This document shows, one piece after another, positions 1 to 12,062 of a stretch of 64,000 bases of DNA (the stretch's first letter is position 1; every line of letters starts with the position of its first letter). Where the stretch lies: the NCBI GenBank assembly GCA_025331435.1, contig JAIWNI010000032.1, forward strand, positions 62,001-126,000, given 5' to 3'. The notes below the pieces were generated by a model that saw only the letters and a list, made by a program, of their open reading frames with translations, was not told where the DNA came from and ran no database searches. Position numbers and translations under genes: made by a program. The DNA comes from Choanephora cucurbitarum. Its lineage: Eukaryota; Mucoromycota; Mucoromycetes; Mucorales; Choanephoraceae.

Positions 1-640
1 CGACTACAAACAGCAGTAGAAGCATTGGTGACACTAAGCCTATTACAAGGAAGGAAGCTTGTGAAATCCCCGACATGAGCTTCCAATACTGCAATCGCCG
101 TCTTGGATGTGTTGAGATTGGCGCTCAATCAAGTGAATTTGAGACCAAGGTATTACAGAAAGCATACTTCAAGCGCCCTGTAATGCTCCAAAAGCAAGCC
201 GTTGCCGTCAGACATGTGGGTATTGTAATCGATTGTAAGTACACATCATAAACAATTAGACAAGTACTAACAACTTTGATTGTTCGATAAAGCAACAATA
301 TCCAGGCAATGGCTCTGGAGAAGGCTAAAGGCTCCTTGTTTGTTGTGAAGCGCTCGACACACCTTGCTTTTCCCACCAGCATCAATGAATTCTCCAGCAA
401 GCACATACCAATCTTGCATCTGATGCTAAGCATAAGAAAGATAATAGCCAATGACATTGAAGTCATTAAGGCTATACAAAGAGGAGTACCTGTGTACTCA
501 TTGCGCAAGAGAAAAACTTGTCTTTAATAAATTCATTGTATTATTATCGTTATTTTAACTTTTAATCTTTGGCTTTCTTTCTTTCCATCTCTGCATTCTT
601 TTTCTTATGATGCTCTTAATGCAGTCGAGAGAAACGGCCC
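1..640 (+). repeat. Dispersed repeat, copy A, runs off the left edge
   Basis: This stretch recurs almost base for base, inverted, at about 21395-22034. In the parts I compared by eye I found two substitutions near 556-561 and none in the coding part. It carries the 3' end of an intron-containing ORF on the plus strand: codons from position 3, an intron with a TACTAAC branch-like motif near 263-269, then a frame from 306 to the stop at 525-527. The exact splice junction is unresolved: the strong GTAAGT at 235 does not restore frame, while a GTAATC donor at 225 with the acceptor at 305 does. I do not recognise the protein. Similarity to copy B stops at about 638, just inside the transposase frame that follows. 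Confidence 0.85.
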
Positions 641-1308
641 ATGTAAAATCGAAGAGCGATTTAATTGGGTAATGAATCAGTTGCAGACTGACATGGACTT
701 CATGAGAAACTGTGTGTTTATTGACGAAGCCGCGTTTCACATCAATATGAAGCGTTCTATGGCTTGGTCCAAAAAAGGTGAAAGAGCTGTAATTATTGTA
801 CCTAAGGCAAGGGCAAACTACAATACTTGGAGCTATAAGCCCATATGGTGTAGTAAATGTCAGAGTTAGACGTCCAAAAATCCAGGCTGCAAGCAAGAAA
901 AGAAAAACTGTTGATGGCTCTTCATCATCTCATAAAAAGATTAAAGGTGGTGCTGTAACTGGCCACCACTTCAATTTTGTTGCCAGTTGCATGGAAGTCA
1001 TGGATAGTCACCCTGTGTTTTAGGGCCATTACATTGTGATAGATAATGCTCCAATCCACAAACATAAGAACATTCAAGAGTACATTGAGAGTTGTGAATA
1101 TCGCTGGGTATACCTTCATCCCTACTCTCCAGAACTCAATCCTATTGAGCAGTTTTGGTCAGTGGTCAAGAGCAAGCTTAAAAGAGAAAAGCTATTGGAA
1201 GAAGAGACAGTGACTCTGAGAATTCAAGATACTGGCAACAAGGTTTCGATTAGCAACCTTCGAGGATTTTTTATTATTATTATTCTTCGAGACTTGAAGA
1301 CTGCTTAA
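606..1308 (+). pseudogene. Decayed Tc1/IS630-type transposase (DD34E)
   Basis: The frame contains the DDE-superfamily landmarks: FIDEAAFH with the first Asp at 723-725, VIDNAPIH with the second Asp at 1042-1044, and SPELNPIEQFW with the Glu at 1147-1149. The last two are separated by 34 residues, the Tc1 DD34E spacing. The copy is broken. A one-base frameshift near 820-835 moves the reading frame after PKARANYNT, and an in-frame TAG at 1021-1023 interrupts it just before GHYIVIDN. The N-terminal DNA-binding part is absent or lies in the repeat upstream. The end near 1300-1312 includes the palindrome CTGCTTAAGCAG. It is presumably immobile. Confidence 0.8.
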
Positions 1309-1432
1309 GCAGAAAGCCTATTTAATATTTTCGTTCACTTTGCTCACGATTTTTTTTATGAGCGATGTTTTTTAGTGAGCCATTTTTTATTCTTTTTGTG
1401 AGCGAGTAATTTCCGGAAATAGTGTACAAGCA

Positions 1433-2892
1433 ATGAGAAAAGATTCAAATGACAACAATCATTATGTACAACTGTAAGGCATGCCTCATTGTTTGAGAAA
1501 AAAAGATATTTATTGTATTGTTTTAGTTTGAACAGAGCTTGTAAGAATGCTATTACTCTCGCCAAGTACGAAAAACTACTTGCAGTGCAAGAACGTTCCA
1601 TTATAGAAATTCAGGGAAATGCTTCCAAATTCGAGGTCTGTCCTGATGCCATGTCTAAAGCAGGTAGCGATGACTTCAACAAATGAAAGCGATGGCTTTA
1701 TTAAATATTATCATAGAAACCCGGAGACATGAACTTCAGAATAGGATAGATGATATCAAAGAATCGTAAGTAAAATAGTAGAAAAAAAAAGAGGACATAG
1801 GATTGACTCAATTTGGTGCTGTCTAGAATAAGCGATTTGCAGGCAGTGTTTGTGCAGGAATGGATGAATGCACTCACTCAAGCATCAAATACCGAGACAC
1901 AGCTCAGTTATATCCAATTGCCTACAAAGGATGAGGATGTTGCTCATTTAGCCGATCCAGAGAAGTACAATTCAGTTATTAAGAAATTCGAAGAAGAAGC
2001 GCATCAAATGACGAAGGACAAGCTGGACGCTTCTGAACTACCTACTCTGATGGAAGAAGCTAAACAAACAAAAGAATCACTGGACACAATGCTTAAAGAG
2101 TTACAATCAAAAGCTGAGCAACAACTTGAAGAACAAAAAAACACTATAGAAAAATGGAATCAGATGGTAGCAGAGCAGTCAAAGTTGTTCAATGAAACTT
2201 ATTTAGTACAAAACATCACAAACGAGTTGATGGGCATACCCTGCTTAAAGGAAGAAGATAAGGAGAGAGAAGTTGACAAGTCCCTTGTTCAAGGTGTAAC
2301 GCAAAGAGCATTGAATCATATGATAGGGCAACAGTTCATCCATCAATTCAATACAGACAAACATGATTTGACCATATACCCACCCAATGATCCATTGGAT
2401 CAGACCCTAAGAAAATTAACACAGGCACACAAAGCCAAAATTGCCAAGCAAGAATACAATCAAAAGAGACTAAAGGCAGGATTATCCAAACTGTCGAAAA
2501 TGGAAAAAGAATCGGATGATTTGTTATCCTTATTTGATAAAAACATGAATGCTGATCCTGTAAAGCGATTGCAGCACAATCTGGAGCATATTCATGAAAT
2601 CATGAGGTAAAAGGAAATGTTATTTTTTTTTATTTAGGCTCATGCTAAAATATCTCTTTTGTTTAGCAATCACTCAGAGCTTATTACATTTTTAAACCAT
2701 CCCGATGAAAAGGTTCAAGTGATCTCTAACGACAAAGAAGACAAACCGCCTATTCCTGAACTCATCAACCTTTACGAAGAAGATAGAACATTAAGCAATG
2801 CATTGGCTACCTCACTTGCACACTATACAGAGGAATGTCTATTCTCAGATATCAGGCAACGTCTAGATGTTCTAGAGAGCCGGATTAGTTAA
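1433..2892 (+). CDS. Coiled-coil protein, unidentified (possibly cytoskeletal or augmin-like)
   Basis: Five exons join in frame: 1433-1473, 1527-1663, 1717-1765, 1827-2606 and 2667-2892, giving 410 residues. Introns are 53-61 nt with GTAAGG, GTAGCG, GTAAGT and GTAAAA donors and TAG acceptors. The product lacks a signal peptide or membrane segment. It is dominated by charged heptad-like stretches, with Glu/Gln/Lys-rich segments around residues 105-170 and 250-300. Two short, less coiled blocks separate these. The length and coiled-coil layout would suit a structural or spindle-associated subunit such as an augmin component, but I see no diagnostic motif and do not name it. The start ATG lies only about 120 bp beyond the dead transposase, so an upstream exon could have been lost. 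Confidence 0.7.
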
Positions 2893-5020
2893 ATAAAAGA
2901 GAGACAACAAACGACCAAGAGCAAAGGCAGCAAAAATATGTCAGATACTTTGGGTTTCTGGGAAAATATATACCAAACTAGAAAAGTGGTCGCTTTGTTT
3001 TTCTTTGTTAAAGTCCTTACCTTCACCAGACGAAATAAATTGTATAATGGACTTTCTCCACAGTACTTGGTCTTTTTGACCCTTTGTCAGAGCAGCTGGC
3101 CCTGATTCAAGAACATGTCCCAAATGGATGTATTTCTCAAAGATGCCTCTACTATTAGCAGCAGCGTTCACATATCTATTCCCAAACTAGATTGAGCGAT
3201 TGAGAACATAACAAGCTAAAAAGAAATTTGAACATGACTTACCGAACCAGCATTGTTGTTTGCTAAACACTAGGAGCACAGCCTCAACCGATAAATAGTG
3301 CGACTACTTATTGTATATAATAAGATTAGAAACTGAGAGTCTATCCAGAGCAAACTACTGTTTACCTATTATTATTCAGTCAGGGCATTGACTTGTTATG
3401 CGTATCAGACTCCATAGCTTAATCGGAAGGTCAGGAAAAGAGGAAGTGGCTTTCAAGAGACAGTAATTGACATGAAGATACTTGAATGAGTGAGCAGTGA
3501 CGCTTTCATAATCGTTAACATGCTCATAATCTGTTTTTTTTTTTGCAAAATCAGCGGGACAAATCAAATGAACAGAATTATATAGCTGAGGCAGACCAAC
3601 AAAAGCAGGGAGCTCTCATTCAGTGTTAGGATTTTCTTTGTCTTGAAATACAATCCCTTCTGATTATTCATAAATTGCAATATCGTCAGCAGCTTTGCGA
3701 GCTAAGCCAACATCATCAAGCCCATAGTTAATGTTCATCGTTTGTATTGTTCATTAAATACTTACCAAAAGCTATGATGGGAAGTTGTGTATTTTCTTGT
3801 ATAAAATAATTTTTGTATGTTCTTGAAGTCCATAGCCGAATGTTCAAAAGATCCTCTTTCTTATTAGCAGCTTATATATCTTTTGAAGCAACTAATATTC
3901 TTTTTTGATATAAAAGGGTAGCGTAATATCTCATAGAAGTAAAAACAAATAGAAATTGTATGAGACGTGAGCATGCAAAGAATACGAGATGTAATTTGTT
4001 CTGATTTAAATATGTCAATCATGCATGATGTGCTAGAAGATATCAAAACTAGTATAGTCCTTAACTGATTGATAGGTCGGTGAGAGTTCTTTCTTTAGAG
4101 CGAAGCTTTTTTGCTTAAACTATTCTATCTAAATTGCAAAACGTATTAAATCGGAAGTATTACCATTTTCGTTTTTAACTGCTCATAGTGAATACAGTTA
4201 GAAGAAGTAACTATTCATCTTGCGATATGTTAGCGTTCTTCTCCTTTAAGTCTTTTTATGGTTATTTCGAATACTAACTACTGACATGAATAAGGCAAAC
4301 GTTGCGCTGCATAGAAATTCAAGAAATCATGCTTAGGCATTATCATCTGCTGGAACAATAGAACTCTGCAAAATTACATCAATGGCAGCTTAAAGGTACT
4401 ATGTTCTTTCGCAATTCGGTCAAATATAACATGGAGCAACGGAAATAACGCTCGCCGCTAGAAAAAGTCTTTACAATAGACACAACAGGTATTGTACTTG
4501 ATATCACAAGTTAAAGTAAGTTTAACTTCAACGCAAGTCATAACCGTTTTTCAGAAGATAGATTGTATATTTCGAATCATTTTTAAGGCACTCTTAGACC
4601 TTTCCTTCTCAAGACAAAAACTGAAATCATTGCAATAAGTGACACCAAGACAGGTCTTGAAGCGAGTAATAGCGTCCCTTTACAACATGTTGGCCCTTCT
4701 TTTTTTTTAGAGCCTATCGAATGACAATAGTACGCTTAGTCAAATCACAAAGTTTCTCGCCCCAAGACTCAGCAACACAACTCTTTGCACGCTCATCATC
4801 ACTGTATTTCACTCTAGGATAACTATTGGTTTCGGGTGACAACTTTCAATGTGGAGACACAGCTTAGTTTGAGCGCCTTTATTAAAACTCCGTACACCCA
4901 AACCATTCCATTATTCGCCATCAAGAGGACCTAACGGGACTGTGTTTGGGGATTTTTTTGTACTTGACTTCGCGTTATTTTTTCTTTTCTTCCATTTTTT
5001 TTTTCACTTAAAATCAAACA
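2893..5020. other. Gene-poor stretch with decayed coding fragments
   Basis: Two minus-strand open stretches look coding in composition: 3567-3376 (63 codons, rich in aromatic and His residues) and 3171-2941 (76 codons). They are separated by stops and do not splice into a convincing gene, so I read them as remnants of one decayed repeat-type gene whose family I do not recognise. The rest shows no supported ORF. The last roughly 100 bp before 5021 is T/C-rich and is probably the promoter and leader of the aspartyl-tRNA synthetase gene. Confidence 0.4.
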
Positions 5021-6882
5021 ATGTCTGCACCCGCACAAGACCCTGTTGAAGACCTTACTCAAAAAGCCAAGGAAATCTTCTTGGAGTAAGTGGCAATTTC
5101 TTTTCTCAAACGAAACAAACTTATTTATCATTCAATCAAAAAAAGTGATGAAGGTAAGCCTATCACCAAGAGTGCCTACAAGAAGCTTCAAAAGGATAAG
5201 GAGAAGGCCGAAAGAAAGGCTGCTACTGCTGCCAAGATTGCTGCCGAAAAGGCTCAAAGAGAAGCCAACAATGTCGTAAGTTTTTTTTTCTGTTTCATGC
5301 TTTAATTTTCTAAAAAAGAAATCTATAGGATTTCTCTTCTGACCGTTATGGTAAACTTCCTATGAACCAATCTCAAACCCGTACCGGTAAGTAAAATTCA
5401 TCTATAAAAAAGAAAGGATGTAACGAAAGTGGGGGGAGAGAGAAAGAGAGCAATTGGACTAATTTCAAAATGCCTGATGTCAACAAAGATACCAAGTACG
5501 AAGATATCGATACCATCAATGCTTCTCGTGAAGGTGAAACAGTTACCATGCGTGTCCGTGTTCAAACCTCTCGTGCTACTGGTGGTAAGATGTGTTTCTT
5601 CGTCTTCCGTCAAAACGTCTCCACCATTCAAGGTATCATCACTGCTGACGAAAAGACCATCTCTAAGCAAATGGTCAAGTACTGTGTCGGTATCACTCCT
5701 GAATCCATTGTGTTGGTTCAAGGTAAGATTGTGAAGCCTGTTGAAGAAGTCAAGAGTTGTACTATCTCCGACGCCGAACTTTCTATCGAAAAGATCCATG
5801 TTGTCTCTGAAGTCAACGTTCGTCTTGCCTTCTCCTTGGAAGATGCCACTCGTCCTGAAAGTTCTTACGAGGATCAAGAAAACCAACTTGCTCGTGTCAA
5901 CTTGGACACCCGTCTCAACAACCGTGTCCTCGATCTCCGTACAACCACTAACCATGCCATTTTCCGTTTGCAATCTGCTGTTGGCTTGCTCTTCAGAGAG
6001 TTCTTGTCTGAGCGCGGTTTCATGGAAATCCATACACCCAAGTTGATCGGTGCTGCCTCTGAAGGTGGTTCCAACGTCTTCAAGGTCAGCTATTTCAAGA
6101 CAAGTGCCTACTTGGCTCAATCCCCTCAACTTTACAAGCAAATGTGTATTGCTTCTGACTTTGGTCGTGTCTTTGAAATTGCTCCCGTCTTCCGTGCTGA
6201 AGATTCCAACACACACAGACACATGACTGAATTCATGGGTCTTGATATGGAAATGGCCTTCAACGAACACTACCATGAAGTTTTGGAAGTTTTGGAAGAA
6301 TTGTTTGTCTACATCCTTACTAACTTAAAGGCACGTTATCAAACCGAAATCGATGTTGTCAAGAAGCAATACGAATTCGAAGATTTCGAATTCTTGCCCA
6401 AGACTCTTCGTTTGACCTTTGCTGAAGGTATCAAGATGTTGAGAGAAGCTGGTGTTGAAGTTGATGACTTTGAAGATTTGAGCACAGCCAACGAAAAGTT
6501 CTTGGGTAAGCTCGTCAAGGAAAAGTACCACACTGATTTCTATGTCCTCGACAAGTTCCCCTTGGCTGTCCGTCCTTTCTACACCATGCCTGATCCTAAC
6601 AACCCTGGTTACTCTAACTCTTATGATTTCTTCTGGCGTGGTGAAGAAATCTTGTCTGGTGCTCAACGTATCCATGATCCTGAATTCTTGACTGAACGTG
6701 CCAAGGAACACGGTGTTGATATCTCCACCATCCAACCTTACATTGATGCCTTCAAGATCGGTGCCCCTCCTCACGCTGGTGGTGGTATCGGTTTGGAACG
6801 TGTTGTCATGTTCTACCTTGGTCTTGGTAACATTCGTCGTTCTAGCTTGTTCCCTCGTGACCCCAAGCGTTTAGAGCCTTAA
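5021..6882 (+). CDS. DPS1: Cytosolic aspartyl-tRNA synthetase
   Basis: Exons 5021-5085, 5146-5275, 5329-5386 and 5447-6882 encode 562 residues, the usual length for the eukaryotic cytosolic enzyme. It charges tRNA-Asp with aspartate. The Lys/Ala-rich N-terminal extension (about 22-65) is typical of the eukaryotic form and leads into [14 protein letters not shown], the conserved block before the OB-fold anticodon-binding domain (about 105-190). Class II motif 1 lies near residue 267, motif 2 with [15 protein letters not shown] near 330-345, and motif 3 [15 protein letters not shown] near 529-545. The last intron's acceptor (AG at 5445-5446) was chosen because it is the one that keeps frame from exon 3. 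Codon use is strongly biased, as expected for high expression. It converges with the next gene, with 67 bp between stops. Confidence 0.95.
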
Positions 6883-6949
6883 GTCCGTTGTAATTTAGAA
6901 ACAAAATTGTATATTTAAATAAAAATAAAAAAGAGAATTCCTTTATTAT

Positions 6950-8035
6950 TTATTCAAAAATAGGTAATTCGATACCAAATGTCTCAACGACTGGTTGATT
7001 GAAGCGAGCATTGGCTTCAAGCTCATAGAGAGCCTCCATATCTTCTTCTTCTAGCTTGTAGCTTGTGATATCCAAATTCGTCTTCATGCGCTCCACATTC
7101 ACACTCTTGGGAATGACAGTGATGTTTCTTTGAACAGCCCAGGTCAAGACAATCTGACCTGCATCTCGCTTGTACTTTTCAGCCAACTTCTGGACAACAG
7201 GGTGCTTTAGCAGGTTGGTAAAATGGGCCAAGTGCTTTGGTAGCTTGGTGTAGACAGCGTTACCAAAAGAGCTATAGGCAATAATGTGAAGGTCTTGCTT
7301 TTGAGCCCAATCGATCAAGCGCTTTTGTTGCAAGTAAGGATGATGTTCGATTTCAAGCACGGCAGGACGAATTTTGGCGTAAGTAAGCAAGTCCATGATC
7401 AATTGCACATTGAAATTGGAGATACCGATATTGCGAACGAGACCGGCTTCTACTAACTTTTCCATTTCGCGCCAGCAATCTTGCATAGGTGAATTTTCTA
7501 AAGGAAGTTCCTTGTCCTTATTGAGGAATGTCAAGTTCTCTCTAGGGTTTACATAGGCAGCAGGAATAGGGACTGATTCGAGAACAATAAGCAAAAAAAA
7601 AAAGTAAAAAATCAAGAAATGAATTACTTACAATGAATAAGGTACAGGTCGATATAATCTACTCCATAGTTTTCAAGTGTAACATCAAAGGCTTCCTTCA
7701 CATGATCTTTGCCATGGAAATTATTCCATAGTTTACCGATAACTTCTTATGTGTCAATTATCATCCCGAGAAGATAAATTCTTTTAAAACTTACTAAATA
7801 ATTCTTCTCTCTTGACAAGTCCATCTTGAATTGCTCTTCTGACACCTTTGCCTACTTCGGCTTCATTACCATACAAAAGAGCACCATCAATTAAACGATA
7901 ACCAACTTTAATAGCATTGTAAATGACTTCTTCGGTTTCATCCGCCTTAATTCTAGCTGTACCAAAACCAACCAAGGGCATTTGGTCGCCAGTGCGGTTC
8001 AATTGGGCATGTGTCTTCAATACGTTAGGACTCAT
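6950..8035 (-). CDS. Aldo-keto reductase, xylose reductase-like
   Basis: Exons 8035-7795, 7742-7632 and 7572-6950 give 324 residues, the standard (beta/alpha)8 AKR length. The catalytic tetrad is present with canonical spacing: Asp50, Tyr55, Lys84 and His117. The LIHFPIP block after the catalytic His and the EHHPYLQQ block match the fungal xylose/D-glyceraldehyde reductase group (AKR2, such as yeast Gre3) better than other AKRs. The IPKS motif near the C-terminus contacts the NADPH phosphate in this family. Substrate is inferred: aldoses or small aldehydes reduced with NAD(P)H in the cytosol. The first acceptor at 7743 was chosen over an AG three bases earlier because it yields IIGKLWN. Confidence 0.93.
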
Positions 8036-8229
8036 AATGTGATTCTAAGAAACAGAGAAGAAAAAATAACCATAATAAAGGAGATGAACTGTAGCTTTAT
8101 ACCTTTTTTTTTAAATCACTGTTACGCTATCCTTTTAGTTATTTTTTTTTATGCACGCAAATGACATCACTAATAAGTTGGTATATGATTTATTGACATG
8201 TTGCAAATACAAAGAAAGAAAAAAAACGT

Positions 8230-11200
8230 TCAAATTTTGCCTTTATCAATATAGTCTTTAAATTGAAAGCATGGATCGTCTTTTAAGAATGGATGCCTTA
8301 AAAGGTCAGCAGCAGTTGGTCTTTGAAGAGGATCACTAGAAAGAAGGATTAGTAAGCTTTCTCTTCTTAAACTTTATACTTACATGACAAAACATTGCTG
8401 TAAGAAATTTTCAGCATCTTCTGATATATGATTGGGTATTGTAGGAGAATTCAATTTACCGAGCTATTTTAAGAGGATTAGAGGTTAAAATCAAGAAGAA
8501 TAGAATATAAAAAAAAAAGTTACGTTATAGAGAGCAGCTATCTGATTGAAGGCAATCCAAGGTCGCTGACCTGTAAGCATCTCAATCACCGTACAACCAA
8601 GGCTCCAGATATCCACTTTGGCACTATAAGGTTCATTCTTCACTACTTCAGGTGCCATCCAGTAGATAGATCCTCGCAAGGACATGCGTGAATTTTGATC
8701 ATACACTTCTTCATAATCATTCTTTTTGGACAATCCAAAGTCAGATATCTTGCAGATACCATCTGCCTCTACTAATATATTAGCTGCCTTGATATCACGA
8801 TGCAGAATGTGTCTTGAATGAAGGTACTCTAACCCCAAACAAATCTGCCGAGTAAAATAACGTGTCAAGGGTTCATCAAAAGCCCCTTGCAGTGCCAGTC
8901 GACTGGCCACACTCCCACCAGAGACATAATCGAGAAAGATGTTGATAACGCCCTCTGCTTCATCATAGCCATAGCCTAAATACTGTACAATATGCTCATG
9001 GTCTAAGTTACGCAACATCATGATCTCTTGATAAAGTGCCTCTACTACATCGTATTGTTGTGGGTGCATCTGATCTGTCTTGGGGACCTCTACCTGCTTG
9101 ACAGCAATGACTTCACCTGTATCTACATTGAATGCCAGATAGACACGGCCAAAGGAACCTTTGCCAATCATTTTACCTCGAATCCATTGTACTGTTGTAT
9201 CGGTAGGTGTGGCATGATGGGATAGACTGATATGTTCAGAGACAGAGGGTAGTCTGGCAATCACATGTGCTGCTCGAGATGTCTTTTTTAACTCAATGAC
9301 CCGTTGACCCCATAGTTTGGTACTCTTTCGACGACTGATGCCCTTTTGTCGCGTCAAATGAGTGTATTTGCGACTGGCTTCACGAGCGACTAAGCGAATG
9401 GACTTTGTGTCTGTGGTAGGCAAGACCACTTCTTTATCGAGATCTTGACTGTCAAAATAATCCTCCATGTGTTGCACCACCATCTCAGCAGGAGGTCGTT
9501 CACCCCAGAAATGGGTTTTGCTTTTGTCTGTCTGATGATAAGAAGGTGCTCTGGGTTGATGAAGGTAATTTGAAGGTGAAGGTGTATGTGCATCCTTGCT
9601 GGTGGCGAGTGGTTGAGAGCATGGTGGTACAGCCCAAAGTGAACTATGGGCATCCATTGAAGGTGGATCTGAAAGTTGGACACCTACTGATCTTTCACAG
9701 GATGATTTCTTGATTACTTGACGGTGTAATGGCTTATAAGGAGGAAGAGGAGGAGAAGACCTTGGTAGACGATAATGAGAGAATTGACTAAATGATCCTC
9801 TTTTTTTTTAAACAAGAAAACTTTAACTTTTACTTCATTCTATTCCCCCCCTCTTCTCCTCTTCCAAGTTATTTTTTTTTTAATTGACTTACTTTTGTCT
9901 ATATTTCTGAGGTGTACCTGAAGGTGATTTACCTAGTTCAGGTGTGGATAAAGCCAAATGACTGTTACTATAGAGTTGAGCAATGGGTCGAACAAGAATA
10001 CGTTCATTTGCATTATGATCAGCAATAGAGCAAATATACATGAGTTCTTGAGGATCCATAGGCCCACCTAAGAATAAAATCAGTATCTAATTTAAATTGA
10101 GAGATGTGTATCCTTACTGGCATAACCACTGTTTTCATGATAGAAATAATGATGATGAATATCACCGATGATTTTGAGACGATTCAAGATGTGATGTTTG
10201 ATGGCTACTGGATCTCGCATGTTAGTCACATTGAGACTATACCAAGTCTCTCGATCTGTCGTGATCTGAATACGCTGAGCAGTAGACTAATTTGTATAGA
10301 AAATATCAATATCGTCATGTCATTTGTTTTATAAGGAATTGTCTAAGTCACCTTTTGTTGATTAGGAGAAGAAGGGGTATGCTTATTTGTGGGAGAATGC
10401 CAACTTGCATAAGATGCCCAAAACTTAGAGACTTTATCAGGTGTAGAAGAGACACGTGCAGGAATAGCAGGCGGCCTGTTCATCTCTTCATCCTCTTCAT
10501 CCTCTTCTTCTTCGTCGTCGTCATCTTGCCGTGAAGTATGATAGAGGGTAGGTGCTGATTGTTGTGTGTGTGCATAGAGACAGTAGTGTTGATGAGAACG
10601 TTGAAAGGTGGCTTTTAGTTTAGAGAAAGCAGCCTTGGGTGAATAGGTCAGACGTGTAGGTGATTTTCGAGTGAGATCAATTGAAGAAGAGGAAGAAGGG
10701 GAAGAATCAGCCGAATAGGTGTCCATGATTAACATTGTATCGTTTAAATGTAGAGAAAGATGACTTGAAAAAGGACTCTTATAGACTAAATCGTGTTCAT
10801 CTCCTCCTCCTCTTCTTGCTACCACTAATACTCCTCTTCTTTCATCTTCTCCCGTTGTGGTAGTGGTAGTGATTGATTCTCCTAGTCTAGGTTGATATGG
10901 GTGTAAATTGGTGTTGATCGAAATCTATTTAAAGGTGAGATGAATGGATTACTATCTTTTCTTTTTTTTTTTAAATAGATTACATTAGTAGGTGTTGTAG
11001 GCGTAGGTTGTGTGCTAGGCAACAAGGATCTAATTTCTTTTAAAAGTCTCCGTCTCTCATAATAAGTTGTCATAGTTCTATAGATCTGATATGTTAATGA
11101 TGTTTATCAACCTATTTTCTAATGTTGCCAAACCTGGGCAAGTACTGCACAAGTTCTGCAAGTGTGACGTGAAGGAATCGTTCATGGCAAATCTCATATT

Positions 11201-11372
11201 CTAATCCAGAAACAAAATCAGGGTTTTTTCTTTTTTTTTAAAAAAATATCTTACTTTCAAATGTAGATATAAAATGACCCCAGCCTCTTTCTTCAAGCCA
11301 TTGACTCACTTTCTCTTGATGCCAGTGTACGCCTAATTTTGCCTGCACCTTGTTTTCATTAAAAGATCGCAT
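8230..11372 (-). CDS. SAM- and Ras-binding-like MAP kinase kinase kinase (BCK1/STE11 class)
   Basis: Nine exons join in frame: 11372-11255, 11200-11134, 11077-10984, 10924-10352, 10286-10118, 10067-9893, 9799-8524, 8463-8384 and 8335-8230, for 885 residues. Residues about 15-90 resemble a SAM domain (WLEERGWGHFISTFE). Residues about 285-370 resemble the Ras-binding-like region found before MAPKKK kinase domains. A Ser/Pro-rich linker follows, then the kinase domain (about 607-880): glycine loop GKGSFG, Lys633, HRDIKAAN with Asp734, DFG at 753-755, and the APE motif. The family activates a MAP2K in cell-wall-integrity or mating cascades; the specific pathway is inferred. The donor GTGACT at 10351 is unusual but is the only one that keeps frame. 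An in-frame stop upstream of 11372 supports the start. Confidence 0.88.
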
Positions 11373-12062
11373 ACAAACTACTCAAGTCATTCAGACAAAA
11401 GAAAGAGAAGAGAGAAAGAGAGAGAGAGAAAAGAAAGAGGCAAGTGTTTGTTGTTCGTGTTTGAAATAAGAAACAAGAAAGAAAGAAAGAAAAGAGAAAA
11501 AGAAGGGATACGATTTAGGAGAAATAATGAAGATCAAAAGGCAAAATTTGATGTTACACTTGCTTTCGGAAATCATGCAGCTGACTTTCTAGATGACATT
11601 TCATGTGGAAAATAAATTCCATAGGCTCTTGTTTCAAAAAACAGTGAGAAAAGTAAATAAATAAGCTATCTGGATTGAATCCGAGACAACATAGGTATGT
11701 CAATACTAACCTGATAGTCTATTTCAGATAGTAAGCCTATGTTTCTCTTATAACAGCATTCTCTTTACAAAAAAGGGATAAGCATGAACAAAATGGGCGT
11801 AAGAAGAAAAAAGAGAGAGAGAAGGAGAAGAGAATTTAACTGAACAATGAAAAGCAGCATGGTTTCTTCCTTTATTAAGCAGTCAGTTATAGTATCAGAT
11901 GATCTACTGACTTAATTAAAGTAAATTAACGCTCATGTTCAAAACAGAAGTTAAAACTAGTTTAGAGAAGATGACAAAAGTTATTTAAAGAACAATGAAA
12001 ATCTTTCCATAAGCCAATCAAATGGTATATTCTCTTTTTTTTTTCTTTTCTTTTATTTTTTG
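11373..12062. other. Intergenic, polypurine tracts
   Basis: No supported gene. Plus-strand purine tracts of GA and GAAA repeats at about 11397-11510 and 11806-11832 read as CT-rich leader on the minus strand just upstream of the MAPKKK start, a common fungal promoter or 5' UTR composition. The T-rich stretch at 12033-12060 lies just beyond the MOB2-like stop and probably belongs to its 3' end. Confidence 0.4.

Noticed and set aside
5398..6276. 292-codon minus-strand frame, with another at 6325-6774
   Set aside because: Shadow frames antisense to the aspartyl-tRNA synthetase gene, caused by its codon bias.
11397..11510. Polypurine GA tracts as possible mobile or structural elements
   Set aside because: Similar tracts lie before several genes (MOB2, GTPase and others) and fit ordinary CT-rich fungal leaders read from the other strand.
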